Assembly (NCBI GenBank): GCA_028292405.1
Contig: JAQGMJ010000016.1
Location: 1 to 64,000, forward strand
From: Betaproteobacteria bacterium
Lineage (GTDB): Bacteria > Pseudomonadota > Gammaproteobacteria > Burkholderiales > JAEUOS01
Length of the DNA: 64,000 nucleotides
Direction: 5' to 3'
A model generated the notes under the pieces. That model searched no databases, was not told the DNA's origin, and saw only the letters and a program-made list of their open reading frames with translations. Both the position numbers and the translations under genes were made by a program. The stretch's first letter is position 1; the number at the start of each line of letters is the position of its first letter. Positions 17,277 through 25,276 of the stretch are shown one piece after another.

Positions 17277-18446
17277 TCAGGCGCCATCCGACAGACTCCG
17301 CATCTCCTTGATCAAATCACTCTTGCCCTCGAAGCCGATGCCCGGCAGCTCCGGCATGGTGATGTGGCCGTCGACCACCTTCACCCCATCCGGGAACCCG
17401 CCGTAGGGTTGGAACAAGTCCGGGTAGCTTTCATTGCCGCCCAGGCCGAGGCCCGCGGCGATGTTGAGCGACATCTGGTGCCCGCCGTGCGGCACGCAGC
17501 GGCTCCAGGACCAGCCGTAGCTCTTGAGCATTTCCAGCGTGCGCAGGTATTCGACCAGGCCGTAGGAAAGGGCGCAATCGAACTGCAGCCAGTCGCGGTC
17601 CTTCCGCATGCCGCCGTAGCGGATCAGGTTGCGGGCGTCCTGCATCGAGAACAAATTCTCGCCCGTCGCCATCGGCCCGGCGTAGTGCTCGGCCAGCTTG
17701 GCCTGCAACTCGTAGTCCAGCGGGTCGCCGGCCTCTTCGTACCAGAAGAGGTCGTAGGCGCTGAGCGCCTTGGCATACTCCACCGCCGTCTTCAGATCGA
17801 AGCGGCCGTTGGCATCCACCGCCAGGCGCGCGCCCTTGGGCAAGAGCTTGAGCACTGTCTCGATGCGCTTCACGTCTTCGGCAAGCGGCGCGCCGCCGAT
17901 TTTCATTTTCACCACGTTGTAGCCGCGGTCGAGGTAGCCCAGCATTTCGCCGGCCAGCCCTTCCAGGCCCTTGCCCGGGTAGTAATAGCCGCCCGCCGCA
18001 TAGACGAAAACCTTCGGGTTCGCGGCCACGCCATAGCGCTCCGCCAGCAGGCGGAACAGCGGCTTGCCGGCGATCTTCGCCACCGCGTCCCACACGGCCA
18101 TGTCGATGGTGCCGATGGCCACGGAGCGCTCGCCATGGCCGCCCGGCTTCTCATTGGTGAACATCGCCGCCCACACCTTGTGCGGGTCGATGTTTTCGCC
18201 GGTGGCATCCACCAGGCTCTCCGGCCTGGCTTCCAGCACGCGCGGCGCGAAGCGTTCGCGGATCAACCCGCCCTGGCCATAGCGCCCGTTCGAGTTAAAG
18301 CCATAGCCCACCACCGGCTTGCCGTTGCGCACCACATCGGTTACCACCGCCACCAGCGAGAGCGTCATCTTCGAAAAATCGATAAACGCATTCGCGATAG
18401 GCGACGAAATCGGCGCCGTACGCTCCAGAATCTTGACAATACGCAT
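17277..18446 (-). CDS. tarD: D(-)-tartrate dehydratase (enolase superfamily)
   Basis: A 389-residue mandelate-racemase-group enolase that closely matches, from memory, the characterised D-tartrate dehydratase of Bradyrhizobium, which converts D-tartrate to oxaloacetate. Visible residues: KMK at 180-182 with Lys182 as the base, metal ligands Asp211 (VDANGRF), Glu237 (YEE) and Glu263 (TGEN), and His320 (CVPHGGHQ). The N-terminal capping domain carries GYGFNSNGRYGQGGLIRERF, characteristic of this subgroup. Cytoplasmic. It is flanked on both sides by copies of a dispersed repeat, with the nearest transport-related gene at 15411. No tartrate regulator is evident. Confidence 0.9.
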   Translation of the reverse strand: MRIVKILERTAPISSPIANAFIDFSKMTLSLVAVVTDVVRNGKPVVGYGFNSNGRYGQGGLIRERFAPRVLEARPESLVDATGENIDPHKVWAAMFTNEKPGGHGERSVAIGTIDMAVWDAVAKIAGKPLFRLLAERYGVAANPKVFVYAAGGYYYPGKGLEGLAGEMLGYLDRGYNVVKMKIGGAPLAEDVKRIETVLKLLPKGARLAVDANGRFDLKTAVEYAKALSAYDLFWYEEAGDPLDYELQAKLAEHYAGPMATGENLFSMQDARNLIRYGGMRKDRDWLQFDCALSYGLVEYLRTLEMLKSYGWSWSRCVPHGGHQMSLNIAAGLGLGGNESYPDLFQPYGGFPDGVKVVDGHITMPELPGIGFEGKSDLIKEMRSLSDGA

Positions 18447-18598
18447 GCTCGTTATCCAATCAAACCCGGCCCGCCGTCACCCACGCCCGGCCCGCCGCAA
18501 GGGGCGCCAGAATACCCCAAACCGCCCGCGCCCTACCTTGGCGACCACAACTGTGGTGAAACCCTAGAAAACGCCCTGAAAGAAGTACCCTTGGGGGA

Positions 18599-18879
18599 CC
18601 TGAGAAGTTTTCCACCATCGCGCGCCACCTTTTGCCGGAATGACGGTAAACAACGGTCTTTTCACGAAAACTCTTTGCTCCCCCTGTCGCTTAGTACGTC
18701 TCTCCCCTTTCAAGGGGGACCCATCACGCAAATGAGGGAGGGGGATGGGGTTAACCCCCAGCGTAGCTACGACACCCGTGTTCAACCCATACAAAACCTG
18801 AGAAATTTTCGAAAAACGCACACCACCCATTTCCAAACAACGGTAAATCATGGTGCTTTTTCAAAAAACCCGCAGCTCC
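18599..18879. repeat. Two diverged direct copies of an 80-base segment
   Basis: The segment starting CCTGAGAAGTTTTC at 18599 and the one starting CCTGAGAAATTTTC at 18797 keep a similar order of blocks: CGCACACC/CGCGCCACC, ACGGTAAA, CGGT/TGGT, TTTTCA, and a GCTCC end. They lie 198 bases apart and enclose the repeat at 18698-18753. Confidence 0.45.
18698..18753. repeat. Dispersed repeat, third copy
   Basis: GTCTCTCCCCTTTCAAGGGG, then GGAGGGGGATGGGGTTAA at the end: the same block order as the arms at 16890-17013. It lies about 250 bases upstream of the tarD start. Confidence 0.7.
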
Positions 18880-18960
18880 TCCACCACGAATGGTGTAAGT
18901 GGCCGCTGGCTTCCCTCCGCCCGCATCCCTCTCCCCGCTCGTCATCCCGAGCAAAGCGCA

Positions 18961-19014
18961 TCCCGAAGGAAAATGTCCTTGGGCCACGCCCCGAAGGAAG
19001 TGGCCTTGGGCCGC
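18961..19014. repeat. Two tandem CCGAAGGAA...CCTTGGGCC units
   Basis: Units at 18961-18988 and 18989-19014 share CCGAAGGAA and CCTTGGGCC. Directly upstream, GTCATCCCGAGCAAAGCGCA at 18941 resembles the start of the element at 30066. A complementary version (ACTTCCTTCGGGGCGT) occurs at about 25320-25335. Confidence 0.55.
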
Positions 19015-19283
19015 TACCGCAGGAAGCCCCCTTGCGGGGATGATCCGCTTTTCGCGCTCCACCCCGGCAACTCCCGCGCCCCTTCGCTGCAAAGCCAACG
19101 GCCACCCCACGCCCGGAGAAGGCGGCACGCATGAGACGGGCGAGCAACCACAGAGGCAAAGCAGCCCCATGGCTACAAACATACACGAGTCGAATCGCTA
19201 AGTGTGGTTGATGTGCAGCAGCACTCTCGCACCACAACCACCGCCAGCAAGAGCGCTCGCGCCAGTAACAGCCCTCGCCGCCC

Positions 19284-19991
19284 TCAGCCGCCGCGCAGGC
19301 TTTGCTGCTGCGCCTCGCTCAGGTACGTCCACCCGCCCAGGGGCAGATCGAGATCAGCCAGCGTAAGCCCGCCGATGGCCTCGCGCCGCAGGGCCGCGCA
19401 GTGATTGCCGGCGGCGGCGAGCATGCGCTTGACCTGGTGGTATTTGCCTTGGGTCAGCACGATTTCGATTTCGTGTTCACCGAGCATGCGCGCGCTGACG
19501 GCGGCGATGGGCCGCGGCTCGTCGATGAGCTGCACGCCGCCGATGAGCTGGGCGATGAGCGCGGGCGTGGCCGGCTCGGCCACGGTGGCGACGTAAGTCT
19601 TGTCCTGGTGGCGCTTGGGCGAACTCTGCGCGTGGATAAAGGCGCCGTCGTCGGAAAGCAGCAGCAGGCCGGTGGTGTCATGGTCCAGCCGCCCGACGGG
19701 CTGCAGGCCGCGTTCGGTGAAGGGGTGGGGGAAGAGCGTGAGCACGCCGGGGTGGTGGCTCGGCTTGCGGCTGCACTCGATGCCGGCAGGCTTGTTCAGC
19801 GCCAGGTAAAGCTGGGCGCGGTAAACCCACGCCTCGCCTTCGACGGTAAAGGCCAGGCCAACAGGGACAAAGTCTTCAAGCCAGTCCGTAGCGGGGCTGC
19901 CCGCCACGGTAACCTCGCCCCGCGCGATGCGCGCCTGGCACTGCCTGCGCGAGCCGAAACCCTGGCTCTGGAGAATACGGTCCAGCGTCAA
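19284..19991 (-). CDS. rsuA: 16S rRNA pseudouridine synthase RsuA-type
   Basis: A 235-residue RsuA/RluB-family enzyme, modifying a uridine in 16S rRNA (U516 in E. coli). The S4 RNA-binding domain opens the protein (TLDRILQSQGFGSRRQC, IARGEVTVAG); the catalytic Asp is in VGRLDHDTTGLLLL; the end has GKYHQVKRMLAAAGN. I place the start at a TTG at 19991: the S4 domain begins immediately there, and the frame upstream overlaps a separate conserved small gene and is Pro/Arg noise. The TTG is 13 bases after the stop of that small gene, so they are probably co-transcribed and translationally linked. Confidence 0.9.
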   Translation of the reverse strand: MTLDRILQSQGFGSRRQCQARIARGEVTVAGSPATDWLEDFVPVGLAFTVEGEAWVYRAQLYLALNKPAGIECSRKPSHHPGVLTLFPHPFTERGLQPVGRLDHDTTGLLLLSDDGAFIHAQSSPKRHQDKTYVATVAEPATPALIAQLIGGVQLIDEPRPIAAVSARMLGEHEIEIVLTQGKYHQVKRMLAAAGNHCAALRREAIGGLTLADLDLPLGGWTYLSEAQQQSLRGG

Positions 19992-20004
19992 CGCGCGGCA
20001 CCGC

Positions 20005-20190
20005 TCAAGGCTTTGGGGCGGCGGGCGCGGCTGGCTCGACGCCTTGTTCGGCGCCCTCTTCAGGCGGCGCGGCTGCGGGGTTGGCCGCCTCTTCCTTGCG
20101 AGCCTGCTTAGCCCGCATTTTCTCCTCGGTTTTGCGTTTCTTCTCGAGTTCTTTCTGGCGTTTCTGGAATGCGAAGTTGGGCTGGACCAA
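20005..20190 (-). CDS. Small conserved basic protein (61 residues)
   Basis: The product starts MVQPNFAFQKRQKELEKKRK and continues with alternating Lys/Glu/Arg, then an Ala/Pro/Glu-rich tail. Short proteins with FAFQKRQKELEKK are common in betaproteobacteria; their function is not known to me. The charged part should form a single long helix. Its stop codon is 13 bases upstream of the rsuA TTG, suggesting one transcript and possibly a ribosome-related role (inference). It lies in the same DNA as the upstream extension of the rsuA frame, in a different frame, which argues against that extension. Confidence 0.75.
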   Translation of the reverse strand: MVQPNFAFQKRQKELEKKRKTEEKMRAKQARKEEAANPAAAPPEEGAEQGVEPAAPAAPKP

Positions 20191-20426
20191 TGGGGTTCCT
20201 TTCTCAGGGTGCGCGCGTTGGGTGGGCGGCGCGGGTGGAAGGGGGGCGCGTTGCGGAGCGAGCGCCGGCGGAGGGGCGGCGGTGGTTGTGGCCGCGGTGG
20301 GGCGTACGTTACCACTCTATGGGAGTGGGGGCTGGCGGGGGTGCGTGGCGGTTGGGTTCACTCCGGCCGTATCCCTCCCCAGCTTTTCATACTGAGGAAA
20401 GCGCGATCCGAAGGAGTGGACGCGGG

Positions 20427-21461
20427 CTATTCTTCCTCTTGCGCCGCTATAGTCCAAATCCGTTTCAAGGGCAATTCAGCTTTCAGATCTGGGTCGAGAC
20501 GTTCATAGTTGGCAAAAAGCGCTTCGAGTAATTCCTTTTGTGTCCATAAGCGCACGCTGAAGAAGCTTGTCGACACTTGCTTGTAGATGCTGCTTTTAAA
20601 GCCGCCCCAAGAGACCAGAAGACCTTCGGTCGCACTGACGGTTTGCATTGCGCCGCGTAACTCGTTTAGTATTTTTGACTCGACTGGGGTGTCTTGCGAC
20701 TTTACCTGAACGCATAAACGTGGTGAGCCAAAACCCAATGGGCCTGCTCCAGCCAAAATATCCACTCCGCCGTCCGCGCCCTCAGGACTACGGTAAGTCG
20801 TATACCCCTGAGCTTTCAAAACGCCCTCGACTAGTCGTTCCAGTCCGTGGCCTTTGAATTTGGCGGTAACGAGTTGCGCGATTTGATCTCGTGCGGCCTC
20901 TTCGAGGTCAGTGTTTTCAGCGGTAACGTCTACAGAACCCGATGCTTCGATAATGGATCTAGCGCCCTTCTCTGGCTTCCAACCGTTCGACCGCATTGCG
21001 TTGATGCGCGCCTCCGCGTTGTTGCGCTGGACGCGACAGATTGTAAGGAAGGCCCCAAAGGTAAAGAGTAGGTCTTGACCAAAGTGAGATCGCGGTACCG
21101 CATCTGCAATCCATTTCACCTTGCGCCAGTGGTAGAAAGGATTTGGTCCGATGAGGTCGTACTGATAGTCACCAGCGATTTCGCCGATGCAAATAGCTGG
21201 CTGGGTTTTTAAGGGCAAGACTACCAAGTCGCCCTTCTTAATTACATGTGCGAATGGCCAAACCTGGCTGACCCAATTGTGGAGTCGCTTTGGCTTTGCA
21301 TCTTCATAGATGCCCCCCATTGCCGAAAAAAGGTCTTCTCGGCTATCGAGCTTGCCTAGATCAACATCCAAGGAGTCCCAGGTTACATAAACGCGATTCT
21401 CTTGAATGAATTTTTGTTCGAATTCGCCGTGTGCGCCGGCACGAATGATCCAGATTGCCAT
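20427..21461 (-). CDS. Mrr-like restriction endonuclease with N-terminal reader-like domain
   Basis: A 344-residue protein. The C-terminal half is an Mrr_cat (PD-(D/E)XK) nuclease: Glu212 in the helix, GADGGVDI with Asp234, and VQVKSQ with Gln252-x-Lys254. The N-terminal 150 residues (MAIWIIRAGAHGEFEQKF, DLFSAMGGIYED, KGDLVVLPLKTQPAICIGEI) look like a PUA/EVE-type fold of the kind that reads modified bases; this is inference. Mrr-type enzymes cut modified foreign DNA. The ATG at 21461 has GAGGGG upstream. It follows the PD-(D/E)XK endonuclease gene by 39 bases in the same direction and shares its lower GC. Confidence 0.85.
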   Translation of the reverse strand: MAIWIIRAGAHGEFEQKFIQENRVYVTWDSLDVDLGKLDSREDLFSAMGGIYEDAKPKRLHNWVSQVWPFAHVIKKGDLVVLPLKTQPAICIGEIAGDYQYDLIGPNPFYHWRKVKWIADAVPRSHFGQDLLFTFGAFLTICRVQRNNAEARINAMRSNGWKPEKGARSIIEASGSVDVTAENTDLEEAARDQIAQLVTAKFKGHGLERLVEGVLKAQGYTTYRSPEGADGGVDILAGAGPLGFGSPRLCVQVKSQDTPVESKILNELRGAMQTVSATEGLLVSWGGFKSSIYKQVSTSFFSVRLWTQKELLEALFANYERLDPDLKAELPLKRIWTIAAQEEE

Positions 21462-21500
21462 GATCCCCTCGCCTGAAGTGTGCTCTAAGCACGGTTTTTC

Positions 21501-22367
21501 TTATTTGCTATTGAGCTTAACAAGCCGGTCGTACTCAATCTTCCATTCCTTTGCCAACAAGGGTAGCCGGGTCAAAACCTCTCGGCCAAATACGACCTCG
21601 TCCACATAGCCCATATGCAACATATCTATGATTCTGCATAGATATGATCGTCCGCATTCCCACCAGGTGAAACGGTCGTCGATGAACAGCACATGTTGGA
21701 CTTTGCGCCCGGCTTCTTTTTCTAACTCTTCCAATTCCATGCCGTCGAGCAGGGTTTCATAAACGCCATCCGCGACCCTGCTACCGAAGGTTGTAGTGTA
21801 GTAATACTCTTTTATTTCCCAGATTGCTATTGGATTTACGACTGCAGGAAAGGCGCCATCCACTCGTCGTGCCATTGTTCGATAGGGCATCAAATTATGA
21901 GTGATGGTTGTCAAGCTCCGCGGATCGTAGTTGCATGGTGCGCCCCCGATATTGGCCTCAACTAACATATTTACCAGGCCGGTTAAGAATGCATAGTTTT
22001 TCTTTTCACCGGTCTGCTTATTCATGGGCAGAGGACATTTGGGCTTCAACTTATTCTTCAGTCGCGTAAATTCCTTTTCGGCTTGAGCTTTGTCCATGAA
22101 GCAGTTTTGGACGTAGTCATTAAGAATCCTCGCTCTAAACGTAAAGTAGGCAAGAAGATTTACACCAAACTCCGTGGGAAGGCCTTTGGCGTCTACGATA
22201 TGGGCCGTGGTAAGCCCCAGTCGCGCAAAATTTTCCCGTATTTCGCCAATCGTAGGGACTTTTATAATTTTCTCGCCGCGCTGGGTATAGCCCACTTCCT
22301 GGCTAATCGTCCTAACGTTCGCCCAAAATACCGGAAGTTGCGCAGCAAATTTCTTGTCAGCCCTCAA
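21501..22367 (-). CDS. Type II restriction endonuclease (PD-(D/E)XK)
   Basis: About 288 residues if the start is a TTG at 22367, chosen because GGAGAG lies five bases upstream; another TTG at 22388 would add seven residues. A nuclease core is visible: RRVDGAFPAVVNPIAIWEIKEYY, with Asp170, Glu184 and Lys186 as the probable catalytic set. Later come DGVYETLLDGMELEEL and a cluster of aromatic residues. It resembles the endonuclease partners of D12-class adenine methylases; the target site cannot be told by reading. The start overlaps the last bases of the controller gene (TTGAGGGCTGA), so the two are translationally coupled. Markedly lower GC than the chromosome. Confidence 0.8.
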   Translation of the reverse strand: MRADKKFAAQLPVFWANVRTISQEVGYTQRGEKIIKVPTIGEIRENFARLGLTTAHIVDAKGLPTEFGVNLLAYFTFRARILNDYVQNCFMDKAQAEKEFTRLKNKLKPKCPLPMNKQTGEKKNYAFLTGLVNMLVEANIGGAPCNYDPRSLTTITHNLMPYRTMARRVDGAFPAVVNPIAIWEIKEYYYTTTFGSRVADGVYETLLDGMELEELEKEAGRKVQHVLFIDDRFTWWECGRSYLCRIIDMLHMGYVDEVVFGREVLTRLPLLAKEWKIEYDRLVKLNSK

Positions 22368-22572
22368 GATATCTCTCCACGAAAGCAACTAGAGAGATGC
22401 CCGCCGCGTTGCAAACGGCCTCAAGTTCAATTAAATCAAGTCTTTGCTCTCCATGCTCGTACTTGGAGACGTAAGATTGGGTCTCGCCAACCTTTTCGGC
22501 GAGTTGAGATTGCGTTAAGTTGGCATCTAGGCGAATTTGTCGCAAAAGCGCTGCGAGATGATTTTTCTTCAT
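22357..22572 (-). CDS. Restriction-modification controller (C) protein, XRE family
   Basis: A 71-residue single-domain helix-turn-helix protein (AALLRQIRLDANLTQSQLAEKV, then ETQSYVSKYEHGEQRLDLIEL). Size and position, immediately before the endonuclease and divergent from the methylase, are those of classical C proteins, which first allow methylase synthesis and then activate their own and the endonuclease gene. The ATG at 22572 is preferred; a TTG at 22605 in frame would add eleven unconserved residues and would run into the probable operator. The stop overlaps the endonuclease start. Confidence 0.85.
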   Translation of the reverse strand: MKKNHLAALLRQIRLDANLTQSQLAEKVGETQSYVSKYEHGEQRLDLIELEAVCNAAGISLVAFVERYLEG

Positions 22573-22583
22573 ACCGCAATGTA

Positions 22584-22614
22584 GATTCCAAGTTAGAATA
22601 TTCAAAATTAGAAT
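22584..22614. promoter_or_regulatory. Candidate C-protein operator in the divergent promoter
   Basis: In the 76-base gap between controller and methylase starts, TTAGAAT occurs twice in direct orientation (22593-22599, 22608-22614) and an 8-bp palindrome GAATATTC covers 22596-22603. The repeats are 15 bases apart. Suited by position and symmetry to be the controller binding site. Confidence 0.5.
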
Positions 22615-22648
22615 GTCGCCAACCTAGTCATCCGGAATTCCTCGCCCT

Positions 22649-23563
22649 ATGCTCATTTCAGTTACTGAAGATCAACCGCTACTTTTTCAAGCGGAGGATC
22701 TGCCGCTGCCGACCTCCGGGAATGGCAAGCCGTTTAGAACTCAATTGCTTAAATGGATTGGTAACAAACAGAAGCAGGCTGACGCGATCATTAAGTTTTT
22801 TCCCAAACAATTTGGCACATACTTCGAACCTTTTATTGGAAGCGGCGGTGTGCTAGGGGTTCTCGCGCCCCAGCGAGCGGTAGCTAGCGATGTTTTTGAG
22901 CCACTTGTCTATATTTGGCAGACGCTTCATGACGACAAAGAAAGACTTAAGCGCCAATATTCGGATCGTCATGCGCTCATAGAAAAGCTCGGAAAGAAAG
23001 GGGCCTACGAAAGGGTCTTAGCTAGCTACAACGCAAATCCGAACGGCGCTGACCTCTTATTTTTGTGCCGAGCCTGCTATGGAGGCGTCGTTAGATTTCG
23101 AAAAAACGACGGATATATGAGTACTCCAGTAGGGGTGCACGATCCCATCTCTCCGCAAAGTTTTGGAAAGCGCGCAGATATATGGCATGCGAGGACGCAA
23201 GGAACGCGGTTTATTCAAGCCGACTTTTCGGAGGCGATGCAGCAAGCCAAGCGCGGTGACCTAATTTATTGCGACCCTCCCTATTCGGATACTCAAGCAA
23301 TCTTATACGGTGCGCAGTCATTTTCTTTGCCTCGACTATTCGATTCCATCTCGAAATGCAAAGCGAGAGGTGTTTATGTCGCATTAAGTATTGATGGCAC
23401 CAAATTTTCCGGCCGCAAGCTATGTGACATCCCAATTCCCGATGGACTATTTGAGCGCGAGGAGTTCGTCATGGTAGGGCGCTCCATGCTTAAGAGATTT
23501 CAAATGGATGGGAAAAGCCTTGAAGATCACGAGGTGCGTGATCGCTTGCTGTTGACTTATTGA
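22649..23563 (+). CDS. D12-class adenine-N6 DNA methyltransferase
   Basis: A 304-residue methylase of the Dam/DpnM/EcoRV group (D12 class). After a short variable N-terminus comes QLLKWIGNKQKQADAIIKFF, the SAM motif EPFIGSGGV at about 60-68, and the catalytic DPPY at 209-212 (LIYCDPPYSDTQ). It protects host DNA against the endonuclease encoded divergently. Target sequence unknown; GATC and related adenine sites are typical of the class. Lower GC than the neighbouring chromosome. The XRE gene at 23600 follows by 36 bases in the same direction. Confidence 0.92.
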   Translation: MLISVTEDQPLLFQAEDLPLPTSGNGKPFRTQLLKWIGNKQKQADAIIKFFPKQFGTYFEPFIGSGGVLGVLAPQRAVASDVFEPLVYIWQTLHDDKERLKRQYSDRHALIEKLGKKGAYERVLASYNANPNGADLLFLCRACYGGVVRFRKNDGYMSTPVGVHDPISPQSFGKRADIWHARTQGTRFIQADFSEAMQQAKRGDLIYCDPPYSDTQAILYGAQSFSLPRLFDSISKCKARGVYVALSIDGTKFSGRKLCDIPIPDGLFEREEFVMVGRSMLKRFQMDGKSLEDHEVRDRLLLTY

Positions 23564-23599
23564 CAAGAATTTTTTAGGCGTAGCTTGCATTCAAGTGTT

Positions 23600-24085
23600 A
23601 TGCAACTCGCGCAGATTGGTGATCTGATACAAACGCGGCGCATGCAAGTAGGTCTGTCGCAGCAGCGGCTAGCGACGCTCGCCGGCCTTTCGCGCCTGAC
23701 AATCAACCAGCTTGAGCGGGGCACGTTCAAGGATTTTGGGGCGGCCAAGCTGATTGCACTGGCGAGTTTGCTTAGGATTGATATTTCCGCGCAGGTGAAA
23801 CCTGCGAAGGCGAACGGGCTGTTCATGGCCGCAGTGACCTCGGGAGTGAGTCATCGGCGGCAATTCGACAAGAAGGCATTGGCTCGGGCATTGAGCAGCG
23901 GAGTGATTCCTTCGGGCTTTCGGGCGCACATCAGCGCATTGCTAGGCGAGGCGCCGCTGGAGATTTTGGTGAAAGCGGTAGAAGAGGCGGCCGAGCAGGA
24001 AGGTGTCGCTCCAAAGAAGATTTGGGGGCACGTTTTCCGGTGGGCGAAGGACTTGCTGTTGGTGCGGCCGGAGTTGCGCGAGTAA
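23600..24085 (+). CDS. XRE-family helix-turn-helix regulator
   Basis: A 161-residue protein starting at the ATG at 23600. N-terminal HTH at residues 4-60 (IGDLIQTRRMQVGLSQQRLATLAGLSRLTINQLERG). The remaining 100 residues have no recognised fold; parts such as LEILVKAVEEAAEQEGV look helical. The HTH resembles HigA/HipB-type antitoxins, but no toxin gene is adjacent. It follows the methylase closely and may belong to the restriction transcript, though its GC content is nearer to the chromosome. Role unknown. Confidence 0.75.
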   Translation: MQLAQIGDLIQTRRMQVGLSQQRLATLAGLSRLTINQLERGTFKDFGAAKLIALASLLRIDISAQVKPAKANGLFMAAVTSGVSHRRQFDKKALARALSSGVIPSGFRAHISALLGEAPLEILVKAVEEAAEQEGVAPKKIWGHVFRWAKDLLLVRPELRE

Positions 24086-24202
24086 GCTGTAAGAGTAAGT
24101 GGCGTCGCAACAAATCCGCTCTGCGGTATGCTTCAAAGCAGCGCACGCAATAAAACCAGGCGGCGCTCTAAAACCATAATTGAGACATCGAAGGAGACAA
24201 AC

Positions 24203-25276
24203 ATGCCCTATCCCTCTGGCACGCGTGCTCGCGCCACGCTCTGCGCTTTGCTCGCGCTCGTCTGCGTGAGTTGCTCCACGCCTGCTTCGCGCACTGCGTC
24301 CGGTGCGCCTCATTACGTCATCGACCCAAGCTGGCCGAAGCCTCTCCCGGACCGCTGGGTGCTGGGCGGGCTGGGCGGGGTGTGCGTGGACCGGAATGAC
24401 CATGTGTTTATTTTGAATCGGCAGGATGTGGCGGATGGGGATTTGAATGGGGGGCGGTTGGCGCCTTCTATCATCGAGCTGGATGCGGCGGGGGGTGTGG
24501 TGAATTCGTGGGGGGACCACAAGGTGATGGATGCGCGCTTGCATTCTTGCCATGAGGATGCGGAGGGGAACATGTGGGTGGCGGCGGCGCCTTCGGGGGT
24601 GGTGCAGAAGTATTCGCACGATGGGGCGCGGTTGTTGTTGCAGATCGGGGTGCGGGGGACGCTGGATACGGCGGATGGGTCGGAGAAGGGGCGGCCGCTG
24701 AATTCGGCGGGGGCGCGGTTTACTTCGCCTTCGTCGATCTTCGTGGACCGGAGCAATGGGGATGTGTATGTGTCGGACGGGGAGAGTCCGGGGCAGAATA
24801 AGCGGGTGGCGGTGTTCGATAAGTCGGGGACGTTTTTGCGGCAGTGGTTGTTGCCGCATATGCAGAGCGTGCATTGCTTGTCGATGTCGCGGGCGGGGGA
24901 GGTGTATGTGTGCAACCGTACGGGGTCGAGGGTGGAGGTGTACGACAAGATGGGGAAGTTGCTGCGGACCATGGCGGTGCCGTGGACGCCGGTGACGCCG
25001 CCGGCGGAGGGGAAGTTGAAGGAGACGGGCGGGTCGGCTGTCGCTATCGATTTTTCGCCGGATGTGGAGCAGAAGTGGATTTATGTGATGAACCAGAATA
25101 ATGCGCAGATGGAGGTTTTCGAGCGTGTTAGCGGCAAGCATCTGGCTTCGTTCGGGCGGCCGGGGACGTTCGTGGGGGAGTTCAACCAGGCGCACGGGAT
25201 TGCGGTGGATTCGCAGGGGCGGGTGTATGTGTCGGAGAATCGCGGGAGAAGGGTGATGCGGTTTGTGTTGCAGTAG
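24203..25276 (+). CDS. Exported NHL-repeat beta-propeller protein
   Basis: A 357-residue protein; the ATG at 24203 follows GAAGGAG. The N-terminus (ATLCALLALVCVSCSTP) is a signal peptide, with a Cys that could be lipidated although the lipobox is not ideal. The rest consists of NHL-type repeats, e.g. GGVCVDRNDHVFILNRQD, PSSIFVDRSNGDVYVSDG, HGIAVDSQGRVYVSENRGRRVMRF, forming a six-bladed propeller. Such proteins bind ligands or act as lyase-like enzymes; no catalytic set is obvious. Codon use is odd: many G-ending codons (GGG, TTG, GTG, GAT), unlike neighbours, so a distinct history is likely. Confidence 0.8.
   Translation: MPYPSGTRARATLCALLALVCVSCSTPASRTASGAPHYVIDPSWPKPLPDRWVLGGLGGVCVDRNDHVFILNRQDVADGDLNGGRLAPSIIELDAAGGVVNSWGDHKVMDARLHSCHEDAEGNMWVAAAPSGVVQKYSHDGARLLLQIGVRGTLDTADGSEKGRPLNSAGARFTSPSSIFVDRSNGDVYVSDGESPGQNKRVAVFDKSGTFLRQWLLPHMQSVHCLSMSRAGEVYVCNRTGSRVEVYDKMGKLLRTMAVPWTPVTPPAEGKLKETGGSAVAIDFSPDVEQKWIYVMNQNNAQMEVFERVSGKHLASFGRPGTFVGEFNQAHGIAVDSQGRVYVSENRGRRVMRFVLQ

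Larger units (their letters stand above)
18447..19283. other. Repeat-rich intergenic region
   Basis: About 840 bases with no supported gene. It contains the dispersed repeat copy at 18698-18753, a pair of related segments at about 18599-18681 and 18797-18879, and tandem units at 18961-19014. Open frames here are built from repeat sequence and differ in composition from real genes. Confidence 0.65.

Noticed and set aside
19992-20315. Upstream extension of rsuA
   Set aside because: Pro/Arg-rich noise that overlaps a conserved small gene in another frame; the S4 domain begins at the TTG at 19991.
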